In this document: positions 55,266 through 63,901 of the stretch, in pieces
How the letters are laid out: every line of letters begins with the position of its first letter
Position numbering within the stretch: position 1 is the first letter of the stretch
Source of the DNA: Streptomyces sp. CB01373
GTDB taxonomy: Bacteria; Actinomycetota; Actinomycetes; Streptomycetales; Streptomycetaceae
NCBI RefSeq assembly: GCF_002803075.1
Contig: NZ_NNBK01000010.1
Coordinates: 82,129-146,128, forward strand
DNA length: 64,000 nucleotides
Direction of reading: 5' to 3'
Made by a program: the position numbers and the translations under genes
The notes under the pieces: model-generated
The model's input: only the letters and a program-made list of their open reading frames with translations
Database searches by the model: none
Told to the model about the DNA's origin: nothing

Positions 55266-56144
55266 TCAGCGGTTCTGCGGAGTGCGGGAGCGTTCGCGGA
55301 CCGTCTCGCGGTCGGGGTCGCGGTGGGCGCGGACCGGGGAGCGGCGGGCGGAGTGGGCGACGAGTTCGCGCGCCGGGACGCCCGGCTTGTGCTCGACCGG
55401 GGTCCAGCCGGACCGGCCTGTGATCATCAGCGGGTCGAACAGTACGACGGCACCGGTGAGCACCAGGAAGACCAGCGGGCCGATCAGCATCGGCGTGAGC
55501 AGGGCCGCCGACGACTCGCCGCCGACGGCGCCGCCCGTGTCGTGCAGGTGGACGTCGAGGGCGGCCATGCTCGTGTAGTGCATGCCGACGCCGGCGAGTC
55601 CCATCACGAGGCCGGCGCCGACGCTCCAGAGGAACCCTTTCGCCCGTCCGGCGACCCAGAGGGACGCGGTCGCGGCGACGACGGCGATCAGCACGGAGGC
55701 CACGACGATGGGAATGTCGTAGTCGACGGTGCCGTCGAGCCGCATCCCGGCCATGCCCAGGTAGTGCATGCTGGCGACACCGAGGCCGGTGATCGTGCCA
55801 CCGGTGAACAGGGCGGAGCCGGTCGCGCCCCGGTAGCCGACGATGAAGATCCCGATCCCCGTCATGACGATGGCGACGGCCAGACTCGCGTATGTCGTCG
55901 ACCGGTCGTAGTCGATCGACACCTCTTCGACGGTGAAACCGGTCATCGCGACGAAGTGCATGGTCCAGATGCCCGACCCGACCGCCGCCGCCCCCAGGGC
56001 GAGCCAGCCCGGGCGCCAGGAGCGGGCGACGAGCAGGGCGCGGGTGGTGCAGCGCAGGCCGAGGGCCCCGCCGAGGCAGGCCATGAGACAGGCCACCAGT
56101 GGAGTGACGAGCCCGTAGCTGAATCCGTCGACGGTTCCGTGCAT
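55266..56144 (-). CDS. MHYT-domain membrane sensor protein
   Basis: This 292-residue protein has about seven membrane segments and three MHYT-type motifs, WTMHFVAM, SMHYLGMAGM and GMHYTSMAAL. The domain was proposed to bind copper and sense oxygen, CO or NO. There is no attached kinase or GGDEF/EAL output domain; only a short basic C-terminal tail follows. ATG 56144 follows GGAAGGG. It is divergent from the phosphodiesterase gene and ends 11 bp before the uvrB promoter. Confidence 0.92.
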   Translation of the reverse strand: MHGTVDGFSYGLVTPLVACLMACLGGALGLRCTTRALLVARSWRPGWLALGAAAVGSGIWTMHFVAMTGFTVEEVSIDYDRSTTYASLAVAIVMTGIGIFIVGYRGATGSALFTGGTITGLGVASMHYLGMAGMRLDGTVDYDIPIVVASVLIAVVAATASLWVAGRAKGFLWSVGAGLVMGLAGVGMHYTSMAALDVHLHDTGGAVGGESSAALLTPMLIGPLVFLVLTGAVVLFDPLMITGRSGWTPVEHKPGVPARELVAHSARRSPVRAHRDPDRETVRERSRTPQNR

Positions 56145-56426
56145 GCGGTCGCCCTTCCGCCTCTCGAGTCCCGGAAATCGTGAATGCCCCCGTCCCAGGA
56201 CCGCCACGCGGTCAGGGTTGACGCTGAGAGTATGACTGCCACCGGAATGGCCGAACGACTTTCCGGCAAAGAAGCACGGCCTCGTCGCAGATGTGCGGCA
56301 CCCGTGAGCGAGTTCGGCCGGATCCGTACGGCCTGTGATCCCACCCGTGGCCCATCTGCGGGCGCCTCGTTGACCCTGTGCTGTCAGTGTTGTGCTGTCC
56401 GTGGTCGTTCGTCGCGAGGAGTACGC

Positions 56427-57305
56427 ATGCACGCGCGCGCAGTCGCCGCCCTGGCCACCGCTCTCGCGGCGGCCGCCGCCCTGCTCCTGCCCGTCTCGGG
56501 GGCACGGGCCGCCGACGCCCAACGACCGCAGCCCGTGGTCGTCGCCCACCGGGGCGCCTCCTCCCACGCCCCGGAGAACACGCTGCCCGCCGTCGACAAG
56601 GCGGCGGCGCTCGGCTTCTCCTGGGTGGAGAACGACGTGCAGCGCACCAAGGACGGCGAACTCGTGGTCGTCCATGACGCCACCTTGAAGCGGACGACCA
56701 ACGTCGAGCGGCTCTTTCCCGGCCGGGCTCCCTGGAACGTGAAGGACTTCACCGCCGCCGAGATCGCCCGCCTGGACGCGGGCAGCTGGTTCTCCCCCGC
56801 GTTCACGGGCACGCGCGTGCCGACGCTCGACCAGTACATGCGCCGGCTCGAGCACAACCACGAGAAGCTGCTCCTGGAGATCAAGAACCCCGAGCTGTAC
56901 CCCGGGATCGAGGTACAGATCCTCAAGGTGCTCGCCAACGACGGCTGGCTCGACCAGCGGCACCTGGCGAGCCGTCTGATCGTGCAGAGCTTCAGCGCCG
57001 ACAGCGTACGGACCGTGCACGCGCTGAAGCCCGCCGTCCGGACCGCCCTCCTCGGCCGCCCGGACACGGCCGACCTGCACCGGTACGCGGCCTTCGTGGA
57101 CCTGATCAACCCCTCGTACCGCTCGCTGTCGGCGGAGTACATGGCGGCCGTCCGCGCACACCGGGGACCGCACGGCGCCCCGATGGGGGTCTTTGCCTGG
57201 ACGGTGGACGACGCCGCCGGCGCCCGGACCGTCGCCGGCTACGGCGTGGACGGCATCATCACGAACAAGCCGGAAGTGGTGCGCGCGGCGCTCACAACCG
57301 TCTGA
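56427..57305 (+). CDS. Secreted glycerophosphodiester phosphodiesterase
   Basis: This 292-residue GDPD-family enzyme hydrolyses glycerophosphodiesters to glycerol-3-phosphate and an alcohol. A signal peptide MHARAVAALATALAAAAALL ends near ARA-AD. The catalytic TIM barrel has VVVAHRGASSHAPENTLPAV, WVENDVQRTKDGELVVVHD, LLLEIKNPELYPGIEVQILK and FAWTVDDAAGARTVAGYG. ATG 56427 follows GAGGAG. It probably recovers phosphate and glycerol from lipid or teichoic-acid breakdown outside the cell. Confidence 0.94.
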   Translation: MHARAVAALATALAAAAALLLPVSGARAADAQRPQPVVVAHRGASSHAPENTLPAVDKAAALGFSWVENDVQRTKDGELVVVHDATLKRTTNVERLFPGRAPWNVKDFTAAEIARLDAGSWFSPAFTGTRVPTLDQYMRRLEHNHEKLLLEIKNPELYPGIEVQILKVLANDGWLDQRHLASRLIVQSFSADSVRTVHALKPAVRTALLGRPDTADLHRYAAFVDLINPSYRSLSAEYMAAVRAHRGPHGAPMGVFAWTVDDAAGARTVAGYGVDGIITNKPEVVRAALTTV

Positions 57306-57332
57306 TCCCACGACTGCGCAGGTCAGCCGGCG

Positions 57333-57355
57333 TTGTCAGTGGTGGGCCGTACCGT
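57333..57355 (+). promoter_or_regulatory. RecA-NDp (PafBC-type) promoter of the alkyltransferase gene
   Basis: TTGTCAGTG (57333-57341), 8 bases, then TACCGT (57350-57355), an exact match. ATG 57362 lies 6 bases after the -10, giving a leaderless transcript. Confidence 0.85.
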
Positions 57356-57361
57356 AATCGC

Positions 57362-57937
57362 ATGGACAGCCACGAGCGGGACGGGCAGCGGGTCGTGCAG
57401 GACGAACAGCGGGTCGTATGGGCCGTCGTCGGTACCGGCATCGGCCCGCTGCTGCTGGCAGCGACCCTCGAGGGCCTGGTCAACGTCGTCTTCCATGCCA
57501 CCGACGCGGTACGGGAGCGTGCGCTGGCCAGGCTGGCGTCCCGGCTGGGCACCGAACCGGTCGAGGCGCCCGACTCCCCCTTGCTCACGGAGGCGATACG
57601 CCAGGTGCGGGCGTACTTCGCGGGCGAGCGGCAGGACTTCGAGCTGACGCTGGACTGGTCGCTGATCTCCGGCTTCAACCGGCAGGTGCTGCGCGAACTG
57701 GCGTCGGGTGTGCCGTACGGCTCGGTCGTCGGGTATGGCGATCTGGCCGACCGGGTGGGGCAGCCGGGTGCCGCCCAGGCGGTGGGGGCGGCGATGGGCG
57801 CCAATCCGCTGCCGGTGGTCGTGCCGTGCCATCGGGTCGTCGAGAGCGACGGGGGCATAGGCGGCTTCGGCGGCGGCCTGGAGGCCAAGCGCAGGCTGCT
57901 CGCGCTGGAAGGCGTGCTGCCCGAGCCGCTGTTCTGA
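57362..57937 (+). CDS. ogt: Methylated-DNA-[protein]-cysteine S-methyltransferase
   Basis: This protein directly reverses O6-alkylguanine by moving the alkyl group to its own cysteine. The 191-residue protein has the active-site motif NPLPVVVPCHRVVESDGGIG and the helix-turn-helix NRQVLRELASGVPYGSVVGY. GGFGGGLEAKRRLLALEG completes the DNA-binding half. ATG 57362 is fixed by the promoter just upstream. It fits the repair regulon with uvrA, uvrB and uvrC. Confidence 0.96.
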   Translation: MDSHERDGQRVVQDEQRVVWAVVGTGIGPLLLAATLEGLVNVVFHATDAVRERALARLASRLGTEPVEAPDSPLLTEAIRQVRAYFAGERQDFELTLDWSLISGFNRQVLRELASGVPYGSVVGYGDLADRVGQPGAAQAVGAAMGANPLPVVVPCHRVVESDGGIGGFGGGLEAKRRLLALEGVLPEPLF

Positions 57938-58063
57938 GACGCCGGGCGCGACAAGCAGCGCGTGCGCTGGTCGTGGTGCCCTTAACTACCGGCCGCAGGG
58001 GTTTGACCCGGTACGGCACCCGCCAGAGATGAGGGGAGAGCCCGACAGACGGGAGGCAGGCAC

Positions 58064-58969
58064 GTGCTGGTGGTGTCCGAAGAGGTACGGGAGGCGCTGG
58101 CGGCGCGTCGACCCGTGGTGGCCCTGGAGTCCACGATCATCGCCCATGGGCTGCCGCGCCCACGCAATCTCCAGGTGGCGCTCGAGTTGGAGGACGTGGT
58201 GCGGCAGGAGGGTGCCGTGCCCGCGACCATCGCGGTGCTGGACGGCCATCCCCATGTCGGCCTGGAAAAGGGGCAGTTGGAGCGGGTCGCGAACGAGGAG
58301 GGGATGCGCAAGCTCGGCCACCGCGACCTGCCGCTCGCGACGGCCGCGCGGGCGAGCGGGGCGACCACGGTGTCGGCGACGGCGCTGTTGGCCTCGCTGG
58401 CGGGCATCCGCGTGTTCGCCACGGGCGGGCTCGGCGGGGTGCACCGGGAGTGGACGGTGACGCAGGACGAGTCCGCCGACCTCGGGCTGCTGGCGCGCAC
58501 GCGGATCACGGTCGTGTGCGCGGGGGTCAAGTCGATCCTGGACGTTCCGGCGACCTTGCAGCGGCTGGAGACGCTGGGGGTCGCGGTGGCCGGGTACCGC
58601 ACGAACCGCTTCCCCGGCTTCTATCTTTCCGACTCCGGCCACCCGGTGGACTGGACGCTGCGGACGCCGGAGGACGTGGCCGAGGTCATGCGGGCACAGA
58701 ACGCGCTGCGGGCGCCGGAGTCGGCGCTGATCGTCGCCAACCCCGTGACGCCTCAGGAGCAGTTGGACCCCGAACTGCACGCGCGGGTGCTCGCCGACGC
58801 GCTGCGCGCGTGCGCCGAGGAGGGCGTCACTGGGCAGGCGGTGACCCCGTTCCTGCTCGACTATCTGGTGCGGCACACCGACGGCGCCTCGCTGCGCGCC
58901 AACCTGGCGGCGGTGCGCGGCAATGTCCGGCTGGCGGCACTGATCGCGGCGGCGTGGGCCCTGCCGTGA
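58064..58969 (+). CDS. psuG: Pseudouridine-5'-phosphate glycosidase
   Basis: PsuG splits pseudouridine-5'-phosphate into uracil and ribose-5-phosphate. The 301-residue protein has the family motif VALESTIIAHGLPRPRNLQV, then FATGGLGGVHREWTVTQDES, VCAGVKSILDVPATLQRLET, RTNRFPGFYLSDSG and IVANPVTPQEQLDPEL. The start is GTG 58064. Its stop overlaps the kinase GTG, so the two are coupled for pseudouridine breakdown. Confidence 0.96.
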   Translation: MLVVSEEVREALAARRPVVALESTIIAHGLPRPRNLQVALELEDVVRQEGAVPATIAVLDGHPHVGLEKGQLERVANEEGMRKLGHRDLPLATAARASGATTVSATALLASLAGIRVFATGGLGGVHREWTVTQDESADLGLLARTRITVVCAGVKSILDVPATLQRLETLGVAVAGYRTNRFPGFYLSDSGHPVDWTLRTPEDVAEVMRAQNALRAPESALIVANPVTPQEQLDPELHARVLADALRACAEEGVTGQAVTPFLLDYLVRHTDGASLRANLAAVRGNVRLAALIAAAWALP

Positions 58970-59901
58970 CGGCCGGCGGAGCGCTGCTGGTGGTCGGGGA
59001 CGTCGTGACGGATGTCGTCGTACGGCATCGCGGGCCGCTCGCCACCGGCACCGACACCTCCGCCGCGGTCCGGCTGCTGCCGGGCGGGGCGGGGGCCAAC
59101 GTGGCCTGCTGGGCGGTCCACAGCGGATGCCGGGAGGTCCGGCTGCTGGGGCGGGTGGGCGCGGAGTCGGCGGGCTGGCACGAACGGGCGCTGATCGCCT
59201 CGGGGGTGCGTCCCCACCTGGTGGTCGATCCCGGGGCGCCGACCGGGACGGTGGTCTGCCTCGTCGACTCCTCGGCGGCGGCCGAGCGCACGTTCCTCAC
59301 GGACAGCGGGGCGTCGCTTCGCCTGGAGGCGGGCGACTGGTCCGACCCACTGCTCGACGGGGTGGACCGGCTGCATCTGTCGGGCTACCTGCTGTTCTCC
59401 GGAACGGGCCGGGCACTGGTGGCGCGGGCCGTCACGGCGGCCCGCGCGCGTGGTGTGCCGGTGAGCCTGGATCCCGCGTCGGCCGGATTCCTCGTCACGC
59501 TGGGCGTGGACCGGTTCCTCGCGCTCGTGGAGGGGGTGGACCTCCTGTTGCCGAGCCGCGACGAGGCCTGCCTGCTGACTGGCCTGCCCGACCCGGCGGA
59601 CGCGGCGGCCGAGCTGAGCCGCCACGTGCCGCTGGTGGTCATGAAGCAGGGCGCCGCCGGAGCGCGGGTGGCGTGGACGGGCGCCGTCCGCGCCCACGTA
59701 CCCGCGGTGCCGGCCACCGCGAGGGACACCACCGGCGCGGGTGACGCCTTCACCGGCGCGTTCCTCGCCGCCCTGCTGGCCGGCGCCACCCCCGAGACGG
59801 CGGCGGCCCGGGGCTGCGGGGCGGGCGCGCTCGCGGTGGCGCGGGTGGGCGCGAGGCCTCCGAGAGCCCGGTGCTCCTCCGAGGTTTTCCGAGCCCTGTG
59901 A
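58966..59901 (+). CDS. PfkB-family kinase, probable pseudouridine kinase
   Basis: This 311-residue ribokinase-fold kinase has GDVVTDVVVRHRGPLATGTD, the signature 1 region RLLPGGAGANVACWAVHSGC and the signature 2 motif ATARDTTGAGDAFTGAFLAA with its catalytic aspartate. GTG 58966 overlaps the psuG stop (GTGA), and PsuK/PsuG pairs are the known pathway, so phosphorylation of pseudouridine is the best inference. Confidence 0.9.
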   Translation: MTAGGALLVVGDVVTDVVVRHRGPLATGTDTSAAVRLLPGGAGANVACWAVHSGCREVRLLGRVGAESAGWHERALIASGVRPHLVVDPGAPTGTVVCLVDSSAAAERTFLTDSGASLRLEAGDWSDPLLDGVDRLHLSGYLLFSGTGRALVARAVTAARARGVPVSLDPASAGFLVTLGVDRFLALVEGVDLLLPSRDEACLLTGLPDPADAAAELSRHVPLVVMKQGAAGARVAWTGAVRAHVPAVPATARDTTGAGDAFTGAFLAALLAGATPETAAARGCGAGALAVARVGARPPRARCSSEVFRAL

Positions 59902-59952
59902 CCTTTCGAGGCCTTCAGCACCGGTGGCCTTCCGGTCGGCGGTCCCGAGGTG

Positions 59953-60855
59953 CTACGGCTTGGTGCCCCAAGCGGAGATCATCGGCGCCGTGGTCAGGTC
60001 CATGGTGCCGGAGGCCACGTTGGCCAGGTGCTGGTCGATCTCCTCGTCGGTGGCCAGGCCCGCGGCGACGAGGCGGGCGCGGATCTGCCGGACCGTGGCG
60101 GACTCCAGGACGGTGCAGGCCGGGGAGGTGACCGGGAAGTAGGCGTCGGCCTCCACCTGGTGGAGACCGGCCTCGCGCAGCAGGCGCGGGAGTCTGCGGC
60201 CGTAGGACAGGTCGGCGCCGCGGTCGGCCAGCAGGCGGCGGAAGCCGTGGCGCAGCCGGTTGGCCAGTTCCTCCGCGGGGCCGTGCTCGTCCGGGCAGAG
60301 CAGGGGCTGGAGGGCGGGGTCGGCGTCCTCCAGCAGCAGCCGTCCGCCGGGGCGCAGGGCCTTGATCATGGACCGCAGTGCCCGTTCCCGGTCCGGCACG
60401 TGAACAAGGACGAGCCGGGCGTGGACGAGGTCGAAGCCCTCCCCCGGCGGCTCCTCGGCGCCCACGTCGTGGACCCTGACCTCCACCGGCGGGCGGGCGG
60501 CCCCGGCGATCAGCGAGGTGTCGATGTCGGTCGCGACGACCGTGCCGGTGGGGCCGACCCGCTCGGCCAGCCAGGAGACGACGGAGGTGCCGCCGGCGCC
60601 GACCTCCCAGCAGCGCCACCCGGGTCCGACACCGAGTCCTTCGAGGTGGCGGAACGTCGTGGGGTCGAAGAGGGCCGCGAAGGCGTCGAAGCGCTCGCCC
60701 GCCTCGGTCTGCCGGTTGGCGAGCAGATATCCACCGCCGTCCCTGCCCTCGCGACGGCCCCCGTCCTGGCTCTCGTTCCGGCCTCCGCGCCCGTCCTTGC
60801 CGTGGTCGGTGTCCGTGCCCGAAGGCCCGTCCGCTTGCCCGTCGCTGTACCTCAT
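59953..60855 (-). CDS. SAM-dependent methyltransferase
   Basis: This 300-residue class I methyltransferase has motif I WRCWEVGAGGTSVVSWLAER (E-G-A-G-G), motif II TVVATDIDTS, DLVHARLVLVHVPDRERALR and LRPGGRLLLEDADP. The first 50 residues are Gly/Asp/Arg-rich and probably disordered. ATG 60855 (MRYSDGQADG) is chosen. It resembles UbiE/small-molecule methyltransferases; the substrate is unknown. It converges on the psuG-kinase pair and is divergent from corA. Confidence 0.9.
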   Translation of the reverse strand: MRYSDGQADGPSGTDTDHGKDGRGGRNESQDGGRREGRDGGGYLLANRQTEAGERFDAFAALFDPTTFRHLEGLGVGPGWRCWEVGAGGTSVVSWLAERVGPTGTVVATDIDTSLIAGAARPPVEVRVHDVGAEEPPGEGFDLVHARLVLVHVPDRERALRSMIKALRPGGRLLLEDADPALQPLLCPDEHGPAEELANRLRHGFRRLLADRGADLSYGRRLPRLLREAGLHQVEADAYFPVTSPACTVLESATVRQIRARLVAAGLATDEEIDQHLANVASGTMDLTTAPMISAWGTKP

Positions 60856-61026
60856 ACCGCGATCATCCCAGCCGCCTTTGACGCCCGCCGCCTTTGACGC
60901 CCGCCGCGTTTGTCCACAGGCGGGAACAAAGCGGAACGTGCGGTTTCCACAGGCTTGCCCGGTCCTCACGTGAGCCTGGCAGACTGGCTCGACCAGGCGG
61001 CAAAAGGTGCACGCGAGGAGATCCGG

Positions 61027-62118
61027 ATGTCCATGGCGGGGAATCTGCGGAAGGTGGCTCGGCTGGCCCGAGGGCGGCGCCGGGTCGACCTGAGCCATCC
61101 CGCCCGGTCCCCGCTGGGCTCCTCCGTGGTGAACTGCGTGGCCTACCAGGACGGCGAGCGGGTCCCGGACGCCGGCGATCTGGTGGAGGCCGTGACGCGG
61201 GTGCGCAAGGCCCGTGACGGTTTCGTCTGGCTGGGGCTGCACGAGCCGACGGACGAGGAGTTCGCGGGCATCGCGGACCTCTTCGACCTGCACCCGCTGG
61301 CGGTGGAGGACACGGTCAAGGCGCATCAGCGCCCGAAGGTGGAGCGGTACGGCGAGACGCTGTTCGCGGTGTTCAAGACGGTCTGCTACCTCGAGCACGA
61401 GAAGCTGACGGCGACGAGCGAGGTGGTGAGCACCGGCGAGATCATGGTGTTCACCGGGCAGGACTTCGTGATCACCGTGCGGCACGGCCGGCACGGCTCA
61501 CTCGGTCCGCTGCGCGAGGAGCTGGAGTCCGATCCGGTGCAGCTCGCCAAGGGGCCGGCGGCGGTGCTGCACGCGATCGCGGACCACGTGGTCGACGACT
61601 ATCTGAGCGTCACCGGCTCGTTCCAGGAGGACATCGACGAGGTGGAGACCGAGGTGTTCGCGGAGGACGGCGAGCGTGTCGATCCGGGGCGGATCTACCA
61701 GCTCAAGCGGGAGCTGCTGGAACTGAAGCGGGCCGTCGTGCCGCTGGGTCGCCCGCTGGAGGAGCTCTCCGCCCGGCCGATGCGGGTGGTCGGCCCGGAG
61801 ATACAGGCGTACTTCCGGGACGTCCTCGACCATCAGACGCGGGCCAAGGAGCAGATCGCCGCCTTCGACGAACTGCTGAACTCGATTCTCCAGGCCCACC
61901 TCGCACAGGTGACGGTGGCGCAGAACGAGGACATGCGCAAGATCACGGCCTGGGCCGCGGTGATCGCCGTGCCGACCATGGTGTGCGGGGTGTACGGCAT
62001 GAACTTCGAGGTGATGCCGGAGCTCCACTGGCGGTACGGCTATCCGCTGGTCATCTGCCTGATATCCACCATCTGTCTGTCGCTGTACCGCGGCTTCCGC
62101 CGCAACGGCTGGCTCTGA
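61027..62118 (+). CDS. corA: Magnesium/cobalt transporter CorA family protein
   Basis: CorA forms a pentameric channel for Mg2+ (or Co2+/Zn2+). The 363-residue protein has a large cytoplasmic domain (GFVWLGLHEPTDEEFAGIAD, DLHPLAVEDTVKAHQRPKVE) and a long helix. Two C-terminal membrane helices carry the pore motif VYGMNFEVMPEL. ATG 61027 follows GAGGAG and gives MSMAGNLRKV; GTG 60970 is less likely. Confidence 0.94.
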   Translation: MSMAGNLRKVARLARGRRRVDLSHPARSPLGSSVVNCVAYQDGERVPDAGDLVEAVTRVRKARDGFVWLGLHEPTDEEFAGIADLFDLHPLAVEDTVKAHQRPKVERYGETLFAVFKTVCYLEHEKLTATSEVVSTGEIMVFTGQDFVITVRHGRHGSLGPLREELESDPVQLAKGPAAVLHAIADHVVDDYLSVTGSFQEDIDEVETEVFAEDGERVDPGRIYQLKRELLELKRAVVPLGRPLEELSARPMRVVGPEIQAYFRDVLDHQTRAKEQIAAFDELLNSILQAHLAQVTVAQNEDMRKITAWAAVIAVPTMVCGVYGMNFEVMPELHWRYGYPLVICLISTICLSLYRGFRRNGWL

Positions 62119-62136
62119 CTCCGGGTGGCGCCGGGC

Positions 62137-62769
62137 TCAGCCGTTCCAGGCCGGGTGCCGGAGGTCGTCGGCGCGTACCAGGACGTCGGCGGTGCGGGCC
62201 GGGTCGGTATCGGCGTCGTAGCGCTCGAAGGCGGGCAGCGTCCAGTGCTCGGCCTCCGGGGTACGGCGGCGCAGGGCGCCCGGGGAGAGGAGGAGATGGA
62301 CGGTCAGGTCGAAGGGGAACCAGTGCCGCAGCAGGAGGGGGCCGTGCAGCAACAACAGGGCGCCGGGCGGGAGCCGGACGTAGTCGCTGCGGGTGGCGCG
62401 GTCGGTGACCGGGTCCCGCAGGTCGGGAAGCACGCGTCCGTCACCGCCGGGTTCGAGCGGGCCGAAGACCTCGCGCCACAGGGCGCCGGTGTCGAGCCAG
62501 CCGTTGTAGTAGGACTCCTCGTCCCGGTGGCCGTGCTCCAGGCGGAGGGAGGCCGGGCGCAGGAAGCCCTCGGTGCCCACCACCACCGCGGGGCGGCCGA
62601 GCGGCCGCAGTGCCTCGGCGACGCGGTGGGCCAGGTCGCCCGGGAGGGCGGCGGGGGCGCCGTCGAAGGCGATGCGCGGCCAGGGGCTGCCGTCGGCGGG
62701 CTCCAGGTCGAGCAGGCGCTCCGCGAGGAGGTCTCCGAGCCGTTCCCAGGTGATCGCTTGAAGTCGCAC
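62137..62769 (-). CDS. Uridine kinase-like protein with degenerate P-loop
   Basis: This 210-residue protein resembles actinobacterial proteins annotated as uridine kinase. The N-terminus has AITWERLGDLLAERLLDLEP. At the nucleoside-kinase P-loop position it has IAFDGAPAALPGDLAHRVAE, which keeps the glycine/aspartate frame but lacks GxxxxGK(S/T). Downstream are VVGTEGFLRPASLRLEHGHR, YYNGWLDTGALWREVFGPLE and LLLHGPLLLRHWFPFDLTVH. The start is GTG 62769; the open frame to 62880 is not preferred. Without the P-loop lysine, ATP-dependent kinase activity is uncertain. Confidence 0.82.
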   Translation of the reverse strand: MRLQAITWERLGDLLAERLLDLEPADGSPWPRIAFDGAPAALPGDLAHRVAEALRPLGRPAVVVGTEGFLRPASLRLEHGHRDEESYYNGWLDTGALWREVFGPLEPGGDGRVLPDLRDPVTDRATRSDYVRLPPGALLLLHGPLLLRHWFPFDLTVHLLLSPGALRRRTPEAEHWTLPAFERYDADTDPARTADVLVRADDLRHPAWNG

Positions 62770-62843
62770 ACGCCCATGATGCGCCAGGCTGAAAGCGGGG
62801 TACGGCGGGAGGGGCGTCCGGACACGCGCCCGGGAATGTACGA

Positions 62844-62885
62844 CGTATGGCCCCGCATACGGCCCCACATACGTCCTCACGTATG
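62844..62885. promoter_or_regulatory. Array of four alternating CGTATG/CATACG hexamers at 12-bp spacing
   Basis: CGTATG (62844), CATACG (62856), CATACG (62868) and CGTATG (62880) start exactly 12 bp apart, forming nested inverted repeats in the divergent region between the kinase-like gene and the DUF2293 gene. This regular spacing looks like a cooperative operator. Confidence 0.5.
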
Positions 62886-63575
62886 ACCCCGCTGCCCGTG
62901 CCTCGGCCGTCCGACGGGCTTCTCGTCGTCCAGCCGGTGCGCCGCAAGCACTGCGCCGCGTGCCGGCGCGGCCCGCTGCCGCTGCTCGTGCTGGAGGAGG
63001 GGGTGCCGCGGTGCCTGGACTGCGCCGACCTCGGGCACCTGGTCTTCCTGCCGCGGGGCGACACCGCGCTGACGCGCCGGTCGCGGGAGGAGAGCGCGCT
63101 GTCGGCGGTGGTCGTGCGGTTCAACCGGCGCAGGAGCCGTTACGAGCGGCAGGGCGTCCTCGTCGAGGAGGCGGCGCTGGCCCGCGCGGAGCAACGGTGT
63201 CTGGCAGACGCCGAGGCCCGGCGCCGTCGTCGGGCGCGCGACGCTCGGCGGCGCGCGGCCGAGGACATACGCGTCACGGACGCGTTCGCGGCGGAGGTCC
63301 TGCGGCTCTTTCCCGCCTGCCCGCCGGACCGCGCGCGGGCCGTGGCCGCGCATGCCTCTCTGCGCGGCAGTGGACGGGTCGGCCGCAGCGCGTCGGGGCG
63401 CGCCCTGTCCGAGGCCGCGGTCACCTCGGCGGTCACGGCCTCCGTGCGCCACCTGGACACGCCCTACGACCGGCTGCTGATGAGCGGGGTGGCTCGGCCC
63501 GAGGCCCGGCGGCGGATCAGGCCCGCCGTGAACTCAGTACTGCGGGCCTGGCGGGAGCCTGAACCGCACGCTTAG
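62883..63575 (+). CDS. DUF2293 domain-containing protein
   Basis: This 230-residue protein has unknown function. Residues 15-50 carry a possible zinc site (HCAACRRGPLP ... CLDCADLGH). Residues about 80-140 are Arg/Ala-rich helix, and the C-terminal part (VTSAVTASVRHLDTPYDRLL, then MSGVARPEARRRIRPAVNSV and LRAWRE) matches the DUF2293 pattern. ATG 62883 (MTPLPVPRPSDG) is preferred; ATG 62847 is in frame but lies in the hexamer array. No ribosome site is obvious for either. Confidence 0.8.
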   Translation: MTPLPVPRPSDGLLVVQPVRRKHCAACRRGPLPLLVLEEGVPRCLDCADLGHLVFLPRGDTALTRRSREESALSAVVVRFNRRRSRYERQGVLVEEAALARAEQRCLADAEARRRRRARDARRRAAEDIRVTDAFAAEVLRLFPACPPDRARAVAAHASLRGSGRVGRSASGRALSEAAVTSAVTASVRHLDTPYDRLLMSGVARPEARRRIRPAVNSVLRAWREPEPHA

Positions 63576-63901
63576 CCCGCGCTTAGCCCCACCCGAGCCG
63601 ACGGCTCCGCGCGTGCCGCACGACGGACGCCTCTGGCGGCGGACGCACCGCATCACGGACCTCCCCGGCCGCGCGTACCGCACCACATACGTGCCCCGCC
63701 CGCGCACACCGCACCACATACGTGCCCGCCCCGCGCGCGCCGCGCCATGGACGACCTGCCGGGCACACCCGCCGCACACACCCGCCGGACGCACCCGGCT
63801 CCGGGCACCCCGCCGCCCCCGGGATATCGGGCTCTGCGCCTGGTGGGCGGCGGACGTATCGTGGCCGGAAAGAGCTGGTGCCCGAGGCAAGGGGGACGGC
63901 C
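63576..63901. other. Intergenic region between DUF2293 gene and gltD
   Basis: I see no gene. It contains a degenerate direct-repeat tract (63637-63770), C-rich DNA, and the gltD ribosome site AAGGGGG just before 63902. No clear promoter was recognised. Confidence 0.5.
63637..63770. repeat. Degenerate tandem repeats of about 31 bp
   Basis: Two good copies share CCGCACCACATACGTGCCC (63678-63696 and 63709-63727, period 31). Weaker copies lie on both sides (CCGCATCACGGACC at about 63647 and CCGCGCCATGGACGACC at about 63739). Each good copy contains ACATACGT, also found in the hexamer array at 62867-62874. Confidence 0.6.

Noticed and set aside
56381..56403. A seventh TGTCAGTG-N8 promoter before the phosphodiesterase gene
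   Set aside because: CTGTCAGTG is present, but the hexamer 8 bp on is TCCGTG, which fails TAnnnT at the key A and final T.
63637..63770. CRISPR array
   Set aside because: The repeats are degenerate, few and have no distinct spacers, and no cas genes are present.
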